DNA from: Limnoperna fortunei
Lineage: Eukaryota > Mollusca > Bivalvia > Mytilida > Modiolidae
Reading direction: 5' to 3'
Assembly (NCBI GenBank): GCA_944474755.1
Contig: OX104117.1
Coordinates: 59,883,522-59,947,521 of the forward strand
Length of the DNA stretch: 64,000 nt
This document shows positions 33,520 to 45,180 of the stretch, one piece after another. The notes beneath the pieces were generated by a model, which was not told the origin of the DNA, made no database searches, and was given only the letters and a program-made list of their open reading frames with translations. A program made the position numbers and the translations under genes. Numbering within the stretch: the first letter of the stretch is position 1; the number at the start of each line of letters is the position of its first letter.

Positions 33520-33795
33520 GCCATTGTGCATCTGATATTTAACATTTTCATCAGAATGATATTTGGGGTTTCCCATACCAAAAAATTAGACTTTGTCATT
33601 GACATTTGATATTTAATGTTTTGATCAAAATAATATTTTGGGTTTCACAATAGAAAAAATGCACTTTTCCATTCTTTGAGATGAGGGAGTGCCATTGTGC
33701 ACGTGATATTAAATATTTTGATTGGAATAATATTTGTGGTTTCTCATAGAAAAACATGGACTGCTATTCTTTGACATAGGGGGAACTTGTTTTGT
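33520..33795. repeat. Tandem repeat of about 85-100 bp, three copies
   Basis: GATATTTAAxATTTTxATCxGAATxATATTTGGGGTTTC recurs near 33530, 33610 and 33705. Each copy ends near 'actttgacat'-like sequence. A reversed single copy is at about 46394-46444. Confidence 0.6.
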
Positions 33796-33949
33796 GTAAC
33801 CAACTCCTCCAATATATAAATAATGTAGAGTTGGTAAATAGAACCATTGACGAAAATTCTGTCATATGAAAAGTGAGTTTTTTTAAATTGAATATGTATA
33901 TATGAATAAATTTATTTAATGATACTTTTCAATTCTAAATCTGAATAAG

Positions 33950-34115
33950 GGGGCCTCGGTGGCCGAGTGGTTAAGGTGGATCGTCTGCTATTGATCACAT
34001 GGTCTGTCAACACTGAGGTTGCGGGTTCGAGTCTCACTGTGGGCAGGGTGTACTCATTTCCAATCTTAGTTGACAAGAATTGTCAGTTTTCCAACCAAAG
34101 GTCGGGGATTTCTAC
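33950..34115 (+). mobile_element. tRNA-derived SINE, 3'-truncated
   Basis: GGGGGCCTCGGTGGCCGAGTGG carries an A-box (TGGCCGAGTGG). GCGGGTTCGAGTCTCAC at about 34020 is a B-box. The central region follows, to GTTTTCCAACCAAAGGTCGGGG. The tail is missing. It is not a tRNA gene: no acceptor pairing and a long unrelated 3' part. Confidence 0.8.
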
Positions 34116-35100
34116 TTTTATTTTATTAGATTGTCATAGCAACAGTTCATAACAAGACCACAGAGATGGGAGTCATTATAGCAAAGGAGCAATTTTATTT
34201 GTCATATATAAAAAATACTGAAAACTTTACTTTGTTGAATGATGCAACAAACAAAGGTAAACCTTATAATTTCATTCAAATATAAAATGACAAGGACAGT
34301 ATAACCATTAGTCTTAAACAGGTTAAGGACGGTAAAGCCACAACTTACGCAGAATGAGCAGAATCCATACATAATGACATTTCAAATATATAATGTCATG
34401 GCAATGAATTTAATGCTATTGAAAGGCAACAACAATTATGACAGACAGAAGTGCTACAGAGGGTAAATTTACTGAAAACATTGGCCTGACAATACTTATT
34501 CTTTTATATAAATGTTTAGCAGTTTTCAAAAGTATGTTCTAAGTAAATGATTTGGAAAAGACAATAAAATTATTTCTAATATGACGTCCTGCTTTAGCTA
34601 TGTAAACAAAGCCGTGTCAAAATTCCAATACGTTTAGTTTGCACATGCGTCAGCTGTGTGTTTTGTGTAAATGTAAAAACTGACTTAAAAATGCAGTTTG
34701 TTATGTGTTATCCATAATTATCGTTATTGTCAATGATGCAGTTATTTTCAGTCTGAATTCTGAGATTTATATGATTTAAACTACTCCTGATACATTTTTT
34801 TAAAACAATATTCTACATTCAAATTAAAATGACGTCATAATTAGAATTCCGATGTCATATTACGCTCAACTTAAAAATCCCAAACTGGAACAATGCTATT
34901 TCGTTAGGATTTCTCAATATTTTTGTTTAATAGGTACGTATATTCAATAAAATGATAAGAATATATGTTTATGTCGATTTTATTTGTTTTAACATACTGT
35001 TTTGGGATATATCTTATTAGTTTGAATGAAACAGTGTTACAATTGGAAGCATCCCCTTAGAGCCGCTTCAAAGTTTTAAAACAATTGTTCGACATATTAG
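34116..35100. other. Non-coding, no feature recognised
   Basis: AT-rich, no gene or repeat seen. Confidence 0.5.
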
Positions 35101-35104
35101 AATG

Positions 35105-35265
35105 GAAATAGATCATTGCAATTGAGCTCTATGCTAATTAGAATATGGTCAGACCTTATATTGGTCCTCATTTTATACCTAGCTATCGCTCCGTATAAAA
35201 TATTGACAAATATAAGGTCTAACCATGTTCTAATTCGCATAGAGCCGCTTACAATAATCTATTTC
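35105..35265. repeat. Snapback hairpin of about 161 bp
   Basis: GAAATAGATCATTGCAATTG... on the left is matched, inverted, by ...CAATAATCTATTTC on the right, and the pairing continues through GCTCTATGC and GGTCAGACCTTATATT. MITE-like, no coding potential. Confidence 0.7.
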
Positions 35266-35645
35266 TTAAATAAAACCAGAATAAAATGAATTTTACACAA
35301 ATTGTCATGTGAGATTTGTTGCAAAGATGAATCCAGTGACCTGCTTTTGACATAAAGTATTTTTACAAAACAATGAAATATAACAAATAATTACAAAGAA
35401 AGATTAAATGTTTTCCTGTGTTTTCCTGTATCCACAATTTATTTTATATATCACTTCTGTTATAAAATATACAAGTTTATTTGCATATGTTGTAAATAGT
35501 TTTGATCCTTTGAGTATTATTAATGTAACTGTAATATCTATAGGAAATGGATTACTGGTAATATAAGTCTGTGACCTCTTTCCGGATCCTAACATTGTAT
35601 ATGATGTATTGACTATGTTCAGTACCACAAATAAAAAAATACGTT

Positions 35646-36635
35646 TAGGCCACACAGAATTAATTTCTTGTTCGTCGGACTTTAACTTTGAAAATAAGGA
35701 GCAAGCGAGCGAAATTTTTTTTATTAATTTTTTTTTTGAAATTCTGATTTTGTGGAGCGAATATTTTTTTTTAAGGCGAGCGACATGTTTTTAGTTTTTT
35801 AAAAAGATTTGTTCCAGGTTTTCATGGTTAAACTGATGCGAGCGGGCGATTTTTTCTAATTTTGAAGAAAATTAATGAAATTAAAAAAAAAATGTATGTG
35901 ATATTAAACAAGAGCTTGTTCTCAAGTGTTTTTTTTTTACTTAATTGATTAGTAAATTATATAGCAGAAAAGAACTTTTAAAAAGATGCTGTCTTGGCTT
36001 TCTATCAATAGATAGACAGCCCATACCACTATTCAGTGATGTCTCCAAATCTTTTTGGCAAGGCATAATTTCAAGATTGATTAAAAAGAAATAATAAAAG
36101 ACTACCTGTCTAACTATTATGCCATCATTTTCCCTGCCCAAAAGCTTGGGATTGTCCTTAATTTTGATTCTCATAATGTTGTCATAACTAAGGTTAGAAC
36201 GTGGGTTAGAAACATTTGCGTGCGTTGAAGGCTTCCCTAATATGCATGTAAATAGGTCGATAAAGGTGTCGTCAATTCGACATTCTAATGCTGTATGTGG
36301 TAGCAAGTACTTTAAACTGCGTGGCAACTGCTGCCACAACCAGACTCTTGTTTTCTGTCATTGTTTTCTACATTTTACTTTCAGTTTTGATTTTATAGGG
36401 GTCGACTGAAACTGTATTTTAACCTTCTAAGTTCTGACTGAATCTCCAGCTTTCGGAGCAGTTGGATGAACTCTTAGAACGTGGAGAAGATTATTTTTTT
36501 AAAGACAACTTCCGTTTCTGGACGCGGGCGGGTTTCCGGTTAATGCGGGCGGAAGAAATTTAGTTTTTTTTCTTTCTGAAATAATTCTACATGCGGGCGG
36601 TCCGACGAACAAGCAATTAATTCGGCGTGGCCTTA
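35646..36635. mobile_element. TIR element of about 1 kb with GCGAGCG/GCGGGCG tracts
   Basis: Ends TAGGCCACACAGAATTAATT...GTTCGTCGGAC and the inverted GTCCGACGAAC...AATTAATTCGGCGTGGCCTTA match for about 35 bp. Inside, GCGAGCG-type words recur on the left (35703-35850) and GCGGGCG on the right (36521-36600). A 132-codon minus frame (35941-36339) has no recognised domain. Its part up to a GTAGTC splice-donor-like point (about 36106) looks less biased than its AT-rich end, so a captured exon is possible but unproven. Confidence 0.6.
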
Positions 36636-37926
36636 CACTAAATGTTTTATTTAAAACTTTCATCTTATAATCCAAAAATTGTGTTGAAAAATTAGCTAAA
36701 ACTTTTACAGGTTCAGAATTAAGATTCTATCCTCTTTCAGATTTTCTTTTTGTGAATTATGAAACTTCGGATGATCTTCTTACATTAAAAATATATACTT
36801 CAATCTTCTTGATGAAATGCAAAAATATTTATTTAAAGAATTTTTAGAAGGTGGAAATTAAGTGAACCTTGTTAAGGCACATATTGTTGCTTTAAACATG
36901 TGCAAACATTTGTTTGCATAAATTGTCATCGACTGTAATGTATACAGCAAGTTGGGATTACCTTTTCTTAATGTTCGGCGACAATATATGCTTTTGAAAA
37001 ATTTTTGACAGCACAAATTTTTGCTAAGACATAATTTTTCTGTCTGCTTAAATAAAATTATCATAATAATAAAGCACGAGATTTGCAATGGGTATTTCAA
37101 TCAATTTCTTATCAACTAAATTTCAACTTTGGTTCTGGCAAACAATGAGAGGGAGACCCATTTATTATATAGATAGAGATGAAATATAGAATTTTCCGAA
37201 TAACAGAAATCACGGTATAGTAGGACCTCATGGTATGGATCTATTCATTGTATCGATCTATTTATGAATCCACTTCTTTTCGTCAACCATAAACAACATC
37301 AATAACAAACTTATCTCGGTTTCCTTCTTTGTTATATCCACTGATATTACTAGTCTCTCTATCTCGCCAATTCTGATTGTTATCATATTTTATCATGTTT
37401 TTAAAATTCACATTATTTCGGCCATGTTAAAATTAAGTAGATCGATACAACGAGGTTCCTATAAACATCAGATGTGAAAATTATCGTTTATTTTCACTCA
37501 CTGGTTTATTTCCCGCCAAATATTGCAGTTGGTTTTGTACTATACAGATATTCATCCGCCGTTCATAAAATTTAGGATTAAGCATTAAAATTTTACGAAA
37601 ACAATTTTGATTAAAAATGCTTCTATGTCTTAAGGTTTTCAAAAAAAAATGTGAAAGGTAAGTTTTTTAAGTAAAGGGCCATTTCTCTTATAAGGCAGTT
37701 CCGATTGTTGTAAAACGTGTACCAAAGGTTTTCCAGGGGATTAATCAAATCAATTGTATTTTTGGATTTTATCAGTTTTCTGTATTTTGAGTGATAAATA
37801 TAAAAAAAGAATCTGAGATATTTAATCGACAATAGATAAATCAACACATTAATCAATGGTTAAACAAGGAACCTGTGAACTACTGCTAACAGTATACCAC
37901 CGCTATTCACATCTCTTTATTGAAAA
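36636..37926. other. Non-coding, no feature recognised
   Basis: AT-rich, no supported gene or repeat. Confidence 0.5.
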
Positions 37927-38948
37927 CCCAGCAAACAATTTTACGTCGTAGAAACGTCGTTAAAATGTATGTTTTTGGTTGCAGTAACGTTACTATATAA
38001 CGTTATTTTTACGAAAAAATGGATGGTTTTCTTAACGTCGCCTTAACGTTTTTTGCAACCAATTTACGACGTTTAACAGACATTCAACTAACGTTACGAA
38101 AAAATTGTGACGTACACCCGACATTTAGACTACGTATGACTTTGACGAAGATGTTCTGTAAACGTTGTCACAACATTAAAAATAATACATAAACGTTCCA
38201 CAGACGTTTGTCTAACGTACTTGAAACTAGCAATTGTTGCATATATGAAAAAATGTCTTCCTGAAAATCACTGTTCCGTTTTTTCTTCGAAAGAAATATG
38301 GTCATAACCGCATCGTATTTATTCACCACAACAATACATCTCTGATAGCCAACGTAAAACAAATGCAAGAGATACCAAATGGTGAACATTTCAAGAATTC
38401 AAGGAACACATAGAAAGCTACATATAACTGCCTTTATGTCTCGAAAAGCTCTGCTGCAGGCTCCACAAAATACATAGTAGGGTGAAATACAAAATACGAT
38501 TTTCAAAGGAAAAACTATGTAAATTACTTGTATAATTAAAATAGAAAAATAAATTAGTTTCCTATTTTTTATTGTTTAAATATTACGAGACAAAACAGTT
38601 AATTAAGCCTCTGACACACTTTGTACAAGAGGACACACAGAAAATATAAACAGTAGTTGGTTTAAGACATTAATACATACAGACACAAATACAGCTACAT
38701 TAATTAAAACACACAAAGGCAATACATATTAAAACATATGTTCAACAATTACTTACAGTCAATACACAAAGCAAATACGTGTTGTATAGAGAGCAAAAAA
38801 TACAAAAGCAGTTTATTCACAACACTGATCTATATGACATCGGGATCTTAGGATTTTGTAATATACAATCAATACATTAGCTTTTTAAAAGTTTTTTGCA
38901 GACTTCTGCAATATAGTTACAACTGGTTGCTGTCTGGATTCTGGCACC

Positions 38949-39037
<89 letters not shown>
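38949..39037. repeat. (AAAT)n microsatellite
   Basis: About 22 uninterrupted AAAT units. It is the same motif as the 5.7-6.7-kb array but without that array's flanking sequence. Confidence 0.95.
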
Positions 39038-39293
39038 AATGTCTTGCATCTTCCCATATTTTTCATAAGAATTAAAGCAATATAATTTCTTTATCTGATA
39101 GACTCTTTTTAAATCTATTACATTATTATTATTTTATGGAGTACATTAAGTATTCTTTTTACGACACGGTAGCAGTGGTCAAGTTTGAAGTGTGTGTAAA
39201 GCTCTACACAAAATGTTTAAAATATACTGTCATTTTATGAATTTGGTCCAGGATAAAAGTTTTTATATCAGTGTGTACGCTAATATTTTTAAA

Positions 39294-39440
39294 CGAGAGC
39301 GTCGGTGGCCGCGTGGTTATGGTAGTTAGTCATCTTCTATTCGCCGCGTGAGGGTTCGGGTTTTTTCACCGGGTATTCCTCCCGCAAAAAACCTGGACGT
39401 AATGATACAGCTAGAAAATTTCTGAAAGTTGCGTCAACCA
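39294..39440 (+). mobile_element. SINE with internal deletion
   Basis: GCGTCGGTGGCCGCGTGGTTATGG is a diverged head. GGGTTCGGGTTTTTTCACCGGG joins it directly to the tail (CTGGACGTAATGATACAGCT...TTGCGTCAACCAC). Most of the central region is lost. Confidence 0.65.
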
Positions 39441-39544
39441 CAATTTTAATAAAACTAACATAAATCTGAAAATGTTTTGAGACAATCTATGTTCTGAATA
39501 CAGTATTATTTGGTTTCCCCTAAGTTAGCAATTATTAAACTTAC

Positions 39545-40984
39545 CTTATATTTGGACCCCCTTGCCTATTAGGATCATGTTTTAGGCATTCCGTTATAAT
39601 CTCCTCCGCATCCATTTCTGTGGCCGACGGATGATTTTTTCTGTATGCCCCTGAAGAAGAAAAAAAATAATAAATATTTCGGTATTTTTTGTCATCAAAA
39701 AGTTTGCACCTCGATAAATTGGTCATTTGCAAAGATTGATGATGGTTTACAGTTTCATATTGGTCCAAATAATAATTAGATATCAAGTAAGCATGTATCA
39801 TGTAACACGTAACAATCATGTGTTGTGGATTAATTATTAATTATAATACAATGATTTAGAAAATAACTTACGTATCATCATCTGACAACACACAGAAAGA
39901 ATCCGTAATGGGAGCTTTCCTTTTTCCCTCTTAAACCGTAGTCAGACCATAATGCATTGCTGCCAATTGTCTTAATCATTCGCCATATGGAGTCCCAACC
40001 AGAGCTACCTCCCAGAGCAGTAAGCAGCTTAAGCTGTACGATAAAAAAAATAAATGATTTTACTATACATATAATCTTAATCATACTGAAATATATGTAA
40101 GAAGAATAATAGGAACCGGATTATTTTCTGTTTACAATGTTTACAAAATATTTCAGTTTGGGGTCCAAATGCACACAAGAAAATGTCGACTGGCTGAAAT
40201 CACGTGCCTGAAATGCGTTAAGGAAATATTTCACGAAATAAGATCAACTATTTAAATACATTCAAAGACCCAAATTAATAGGTCTTCTTCTTCTTGTTGG
40301 GGGGTTTTAACGTCCTACACTGATAAATAAATACCCACGGTAGGACGGTTGTTAGTAGTCCATGGACTCCACCATGGTGAGTTTGTCGAAGCCAAGCCTT
40401 CGGGATACGTAGTCGAAGAACTCGGCAGCATATGCTGTACTAGCGGTCGGGCTGCTCCGATGTACCTACTCCAGTACCCCAACATGGGCACTCTGACCTG
40501 TCGTCGAGATATAACATCTGCAGAGTGAGCAGCCAGTGTGTGCTTTCCTCTGACATTTATGACACGACTAGGTGACTAAGTCTAAAATATAACTGCATTT
40601 TATACACGCATTCCTTTTCATTCTTGTTTTCAATTAAACGATATTCGAACGTGATTTTGAGGAAAAGGAATTAAATTGTGCGAATGTCGCAACGAAACAT
40701 TTACAATATTCAAATTCGCTCTTAAAGAATTAAAAGAAGAATTTTTACATATCTTAAATATGCTAAACGTTTTCTTATGAATTTTCTCTATTGTATATTG
40801 TATATTATAGTACTTACTTTTGAGCTTTGTCTTTTCTTTTCATGTGGCGAATGACCCAGTTTTCTTTGTTTCAATAGCAAACACTCACAAGACATCAAAT
40901 TACGCGTGCACGTGTGGTTTTTACAACCCTTGTGTAATTCATGACCCCTGCTATTTACATTCGATCGGCAAGAACAAAAAGACA
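39545..40984 (-). pseudogene. Three-exon DUF4806-like gene, decayed, inside the TIR element
   Basis: Minus-strand exons 40984-40818, 40033-39872 and 39650-39545 each have consensus borders (acceptors TTACAG, GTACAG, CTTCAG; donors GTAAGTA, GTAAGTT, GTAAGTT). Exon 1 is Cys/His-rich (CSCRSNVNSRGHELHKGC, CTRNLMSCECLL) and ends in phase 0. Exon 2 reads LKLLTALGGSSGWDSIWRMI, then NALWSDYGLRGKK, and then hits a stop. Exon 3 reads AYRKNHPSATEMDAEEIITE and needs a different exon-2 frame, so a frameshift lies after GLRGKK. The GG-s...G-GKK layout resembles DUF4806, a domain of unknown function often found in invertebrate repeat-associated genes. No upstream start exon was found. Confidence 0.5.
40280..40565. 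repeat. GC-richer repeat-like block
   Basis: TTGTTGGGGGGTTTTAACGTCCTAC opens a 280-bp block markedly richer in GC than its surroundings, ending near CATTTATGACACGACTAGG. The opening resembles a SINE tail in reverse (GGTGTTTAACGCCAC), but the rest matches nothing else in the window. It lies in the first intron of the DUF4806-like gene. Identity unknown. Confidence 0.35.
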
Positions 40985-41754
40985 CTGTAAGAGATATACA
41001 GAGAAATAAAGCGAACAAAACTGACCGGGAAATGTTAATTAAATTCTGGTAGAAATTCATAAAATTTGATACAATGTAAAGTATCTATGTTGCAATTCCC
41101 CATCCCCGTAAATCGCCAGTTAATAAAAACCCTTGTAAGAGACATAATTTGAAAAAAAGCAAAACAGATTGAGGAGCAACATGCTAATTAAATTCTTGTG
41201 GAAATTCATTTATTTATTAAAATGTAAATAATCTATTATGTCGAAACCCTCCCACCCTCTTCAATCCAGGAAGGATTTTTAAACAGAAAGAAAAATAGTT
41301 TTATATGATTTGTTTTAAAATATTTAAAATATTAAAACTATATTCTTTATTTTAAAACATATGCGTTAAACTGTAAAATATTTATATCTAATCTCCATCT
41401 ACCCCATCCCAACACACTAGTTTTTTCAAAAAATCGTATATGGGTTCTTAATAAGTCGAACACTAATAAACGTTACAAGGACGTTGAAAATATGTTCGCT
41501 AAGTTTTTTGTAACGTAAAAAACACGTTGAATTAACGTTATGTTTTACGTGATTTAACAACGTCTACACAATGTTATACAAATGTTGCAATTTTTTACAA
41601 CGTTTTAACAACGTCAGTTAAACGTGCTTAATTACGTTACGAATTAAAGACGTAACAACAACGTTGCATTTTCGTTGTAGATAAGTAACGTCAGGTCCGA
41701 CATTCTCACAACTTATAACCAACGTTAGATTTACGTCATGTGTTTGCTGGGAAC

Positions 41755-41960
41755 TGACTAGGAAGGAGATATGGGACAGACCAGAAATCGGTAATCAAAA
41801 AATTGAACCACATTGTAAGGTCACATATAAAATTTTAAGTGGTTGTAATAAGTAGTTCCTGAGAAAAATGTTACGAAAGTTATGTTGTGGACGGAAGGAT
41901 GGAAGGACTGATAGACAGAGGTAAACCAGCATTCCCCTCTTTGAAGTGGGGGTATAACAA
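41755..41960. mobile_element. Pearl/Helentron-like 3' end
   Basis: One monomer end (TAAGTGGTTGTAATAAGTAGTTCCTGAGAAAA) is followed by a GGAC/GGAT/GGAAGG tract. A terminal hairpin then reads CATTCCCCTCTTTGAAGTGGGGGTATAA. It abuts the right end of the 3.8-kb TIR element. Confidence 0.55.
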
Positions 41961-41964
41961 AACG

Positions 41965-44885
41965 AAACAACAAACCAACCCAAAAACAAACAAAAACTTG
42001 GTAACATGAATCCAACTGAAAATTTAGTAAATCCAGGTGCTCCAGAGGGCAAGCAACTCTTACTCCATGCTTTGCACCCATCGTATCAGTCAAGCTAAAA
42101 TCTGGTTATTTGTCCTATATGGGTGTAGTCATAATACAGTAAAAAGAGGGAATGTAGTTACGACAAATTTAAAAACTCAATGGTCATGTGGGATCATGTT
42201 TCTTTGAACAACTTGATTTTTACAACTGTGAACCCTGGTTAAGTAACTTTTCTGTCAGCGGACACCCTATATCAAGGAAATCTTAAGTACCTGATCAATT
42301 GAGAGATATATACTGTATATGCAGATGCTGGAGAAATGTTAAAAACACAAAAATTCGCCCCTTGTGTCGTATATGTTTGTTCTTAATCAATTGTCTTTTT
42401 TTTTTAGAATTTATTAGGTGACATTTATCATTGTACTGAAAAATAGTATGACCCGATGAAAAAAGATCTAAACGATTTCGAAAAGATGAAAACCCAGGTA
42501 ATAAGTTTTACCATATTTTTAGGTTATTAAAAATGTTAATGTAAAAAATAAAATATATTAAAAGATGATTTAGCATAGATTGGACAATCAATTATTCAGT
42601 TATTTAATCTCTAATTTTTATATTTGTCCAACAAATCTTATTAATTAAACAGAAAAATGCAGATGTCAAACACTAAAATGAAAATTACCTTTTATGAAGC
42701 ACATTTTTTCAAATCCATCGTTTTTGTAAATAGAATGTTTATTTAACTGTCGTTTTCTGTAAAAAGTTCATCTTTAACCTACTGCATTACCATTATTAAT
42801 TTGATTTTAATTGCATTGTCAGAGAAAGAAGGATATGATATAAACCAGTTGAATGACATGATTAAAACAAAACATATGATTTTGTTTAATACTATTAAGA
42901 ACTGCTTAATTGGTTGCATAAAGGTGCACTTTAGGTTTTTTTTGTAATGAAATAACCTACTGTGTTTAAATAATATATTTAAAGATTTATTTTAGAGGTT
43001 TTGCTGCTCTTAATTAAGGCAGTTAACAACATTCTAATTGCATTTTGTTAATATTTGGTAGGTACAGTGATACTTTTCTAGTATGGGAAGATACTGTACG
43101 ATTCCAAGATGTAATTTCTCAGTCTATCAAGGTAAGAGTCTAAAGCTGTCAAGAGATAAGTTTTATGGTCAAGCTGTTTTGAAAAGACTTGTTAAAGCAG
43201 CTGTTAATGCCTGGAAAATCTAAACACATTAGCAAACAATGATGTGCAAAACATAAATCACAAAAATGGATAAGGATGTGATGATGGCTACAGTACAAGA
43301 TTTCTTAGCAGTATGTGTACATATGAAGAGTAACTATATATTGAATATGAAATGATGGAGTTAAAAGGAAAGACATGACAAATGCAGTAAACAATTTCTG
43401 CTCGGTGAGGGGATATGGCTGTGTCTACTGTTAATGCAATTGATTCAGAATCGATGAGTGCAAACAGGACAAGACCTATAAATAAGGTAATGTAATACTT
43501 AAATACATTATGATGCATGAAAATCACTACTAGCAATACAATCTGTTTCAAATATATGGTCACTTGAAAAAGCACTAATGTGTCCACCATGTTGACAAGG
43601 GAAATGTTATACTTCTGCAAGTCAAATTAAGGTAGATGGGTTTTTTTGGTTATTATATGCATGTGGACACAAGAAATTCAAATATATCAACAGACAAAAA
43701 TTATATGTTGATATACTACATGTACTGATGAAAAGTAGAAAATCTTCTAAATCAAAGACTTCAATTTCATAAATATTTGTGTTGCAATAAAATATCATAC
43801 TGCATGCATATTCACCCATTCTTAATGAAAAAGTGCCCCATACCAGTGTAAAACTTAACAAATTTGTTATTACAATTAACACAGCTTAAATATCTTCAAC
43901 GCAAGCTGTATGGGTTATTTAGGCTTAAAAACAGACCTTCTCAAACCACGAGTTTCATGTATCCATAAGAATACATTTGCCCTCTGCACCATTTATCTTT
44001 AAAGATACATTCCCCTTGTGCATTGTCTATTCTAAAGGATACATAGATGTGAATGGGTTAACAACAAGAAACTACCATCTTTGGACAACAACCAATATTT
44101 TCATCCTCATCAAACATTTGAAAGAATGTGACCATTTAACAGCTTAAAATACCTGTTATAGGTATACGCGTACCTTTAACTTATTATATGTCTAAACAAA
44201 ATGTAAATAATCTCCAAGTAAGATCATGAACACCTATGATTACAAGACAAATTTTGATGCAAAGCATCAAGTTGCCACAAACTTATTCCGCATGAGTGTG
44301 CCTAATGTCATGATAGTATTATTACAGGACACATGTAGATCTCTGTTACAGATGTTATTCTATGTTATTCTATGGTCTGTGTGTTCTGTTATTTGCTGTT
44401 TGTGTCTAAAAAGTTTTAGTCAATATTTTTTCAAGATGTACACATACAGCATGCGTATGTCTTATTGCTTTATCTTTATGGGAAAACTTTAGAAACAACT
44501 TTTAAACTCTTCTCTCCGCCATCCACTCTCGTGGTTTAGGTTCATTGATGATGTTGACATGAAATGGATTGAAAGCGACAGAGTACCGTTTGTCCTTACA
44601 TATGGTCACACACTCGAATTTCGTCCATACTTGAATTTCGGCTATTTCCCTTCATTCCGCAATGTTAACAATGAACCCAAGGCTAAATTACTTTCAAAAT
44701 ATCGTGCATTTATTGCTCTAACCAAATGACTTCTAAATAATAAAATATAGTGCGTTTCAATATCCGTTAAACCGACACACTTTCATCGCCGAAATTTAGA
44801 TGTACTAGTATACCATCCAGCTTTTAAAGACATTGCACGTACTATCCAAGAAAACTCAAAAGTTTAAAAGATCAGTTAGTCATAG
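41965..44885. other. Non-coding apart from one weak exon candidate
   Basis: AT-rich. Some minus frames of 85-110 codons (43288-43882) are hydrophobic, biased and without domain signs. I treat them as chance frames. Confidence 0.4.
43083..43131 (+). CDS. Possible first coding exon of a THAP-type protein (weak)
   Basis: An ATG at 43083 gives MGRYCTIPRCNFSVYQ and then a GTAAGAG donor at 43132. THAP zinc fingers start with a similar M-x-x-x-C-x(2-4)-C segment, often in a short first exon. No second exon with the C-x2-H half was found, so this rests on 16 residues and one splice site. Confidence 0.2.
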
Positions 44886-44889
44886 CAGA

Positions 44890-45180
44890 AATGTCGTCAG
44901 ATACCCACCAATCGGGGCAATGTTGAATCTGTGGTCGACGGTCATTGTATGACATGTGATCACATACAACACACCCAAGACTTCACCAGCACATCAAATG
45001 GTAATACAGAAAGCAATAATGTGACCTTAAGGTCAAAGGTTATCAACCACGGTATGCGACACATCGCCTTAATATTATCTACCAATATTCCAAATATCAA
45101 AAGCCTATCTCAAAAGATAAAAAAGTTAGTTCGGACGGACGGACGGACGGACAGACTGATCACTATAGGGCCCTAATTAT
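44890..45180. mobile_element. Pearl/Helentron-like element, 3' part
   Basis: A monomer-like region ends TATCTCAAAAGATAAAAAAGTTAG, followed by GGACGGACGGACGGACGGAC (45134-45153) and CTGATCACTATAGGGCCCTAAT. The same end, with a longer hairpin, is at 60.12-60.26 kb. Confidence 0.6.

Larger units (their letters stand above)
37927..41751. mobile_element. 3.8-kb TIR element with ACGTT-rich arms and internal exons
   Basis: Starts CCCAGCAAACAATTTTACG and ends, inverted, CGTCATGTGTTTGCTGGG. Each arm (about 37935-38230 and 41455-41740) is packed with AACGT/ACGTT words in a long, imperfect inverted relation. The interior holds, on the minus strand, at least three spliced exons (40984-39545). It also contains an AAAT microsatellite, a SINE and another repeat. 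The target-site duplication is not clear. No known transposase is seen, so superfamily is unassigned. Confidence 0.65.

Noticed and set aside
33950..34040. A tRNA-like sequence with good A and B boxes
   Set aside because: Acceptor-stem pairing is absent and the sequence continues into the SINE body, so it is a SINE head, not a tRNA gene. The same holds at 58479 and 50760.
36858..37100. 80-codon minus frame with several cysteines
   Set aside because: Cysteine spacing fits no zinc motif, and the region is AT-rich with no splice signals.
43288..43882. Minus frames of 110 and 86 codons
   Set aside because: Hydrophobic, AT-driven composition, no domain pattern and no splice support.
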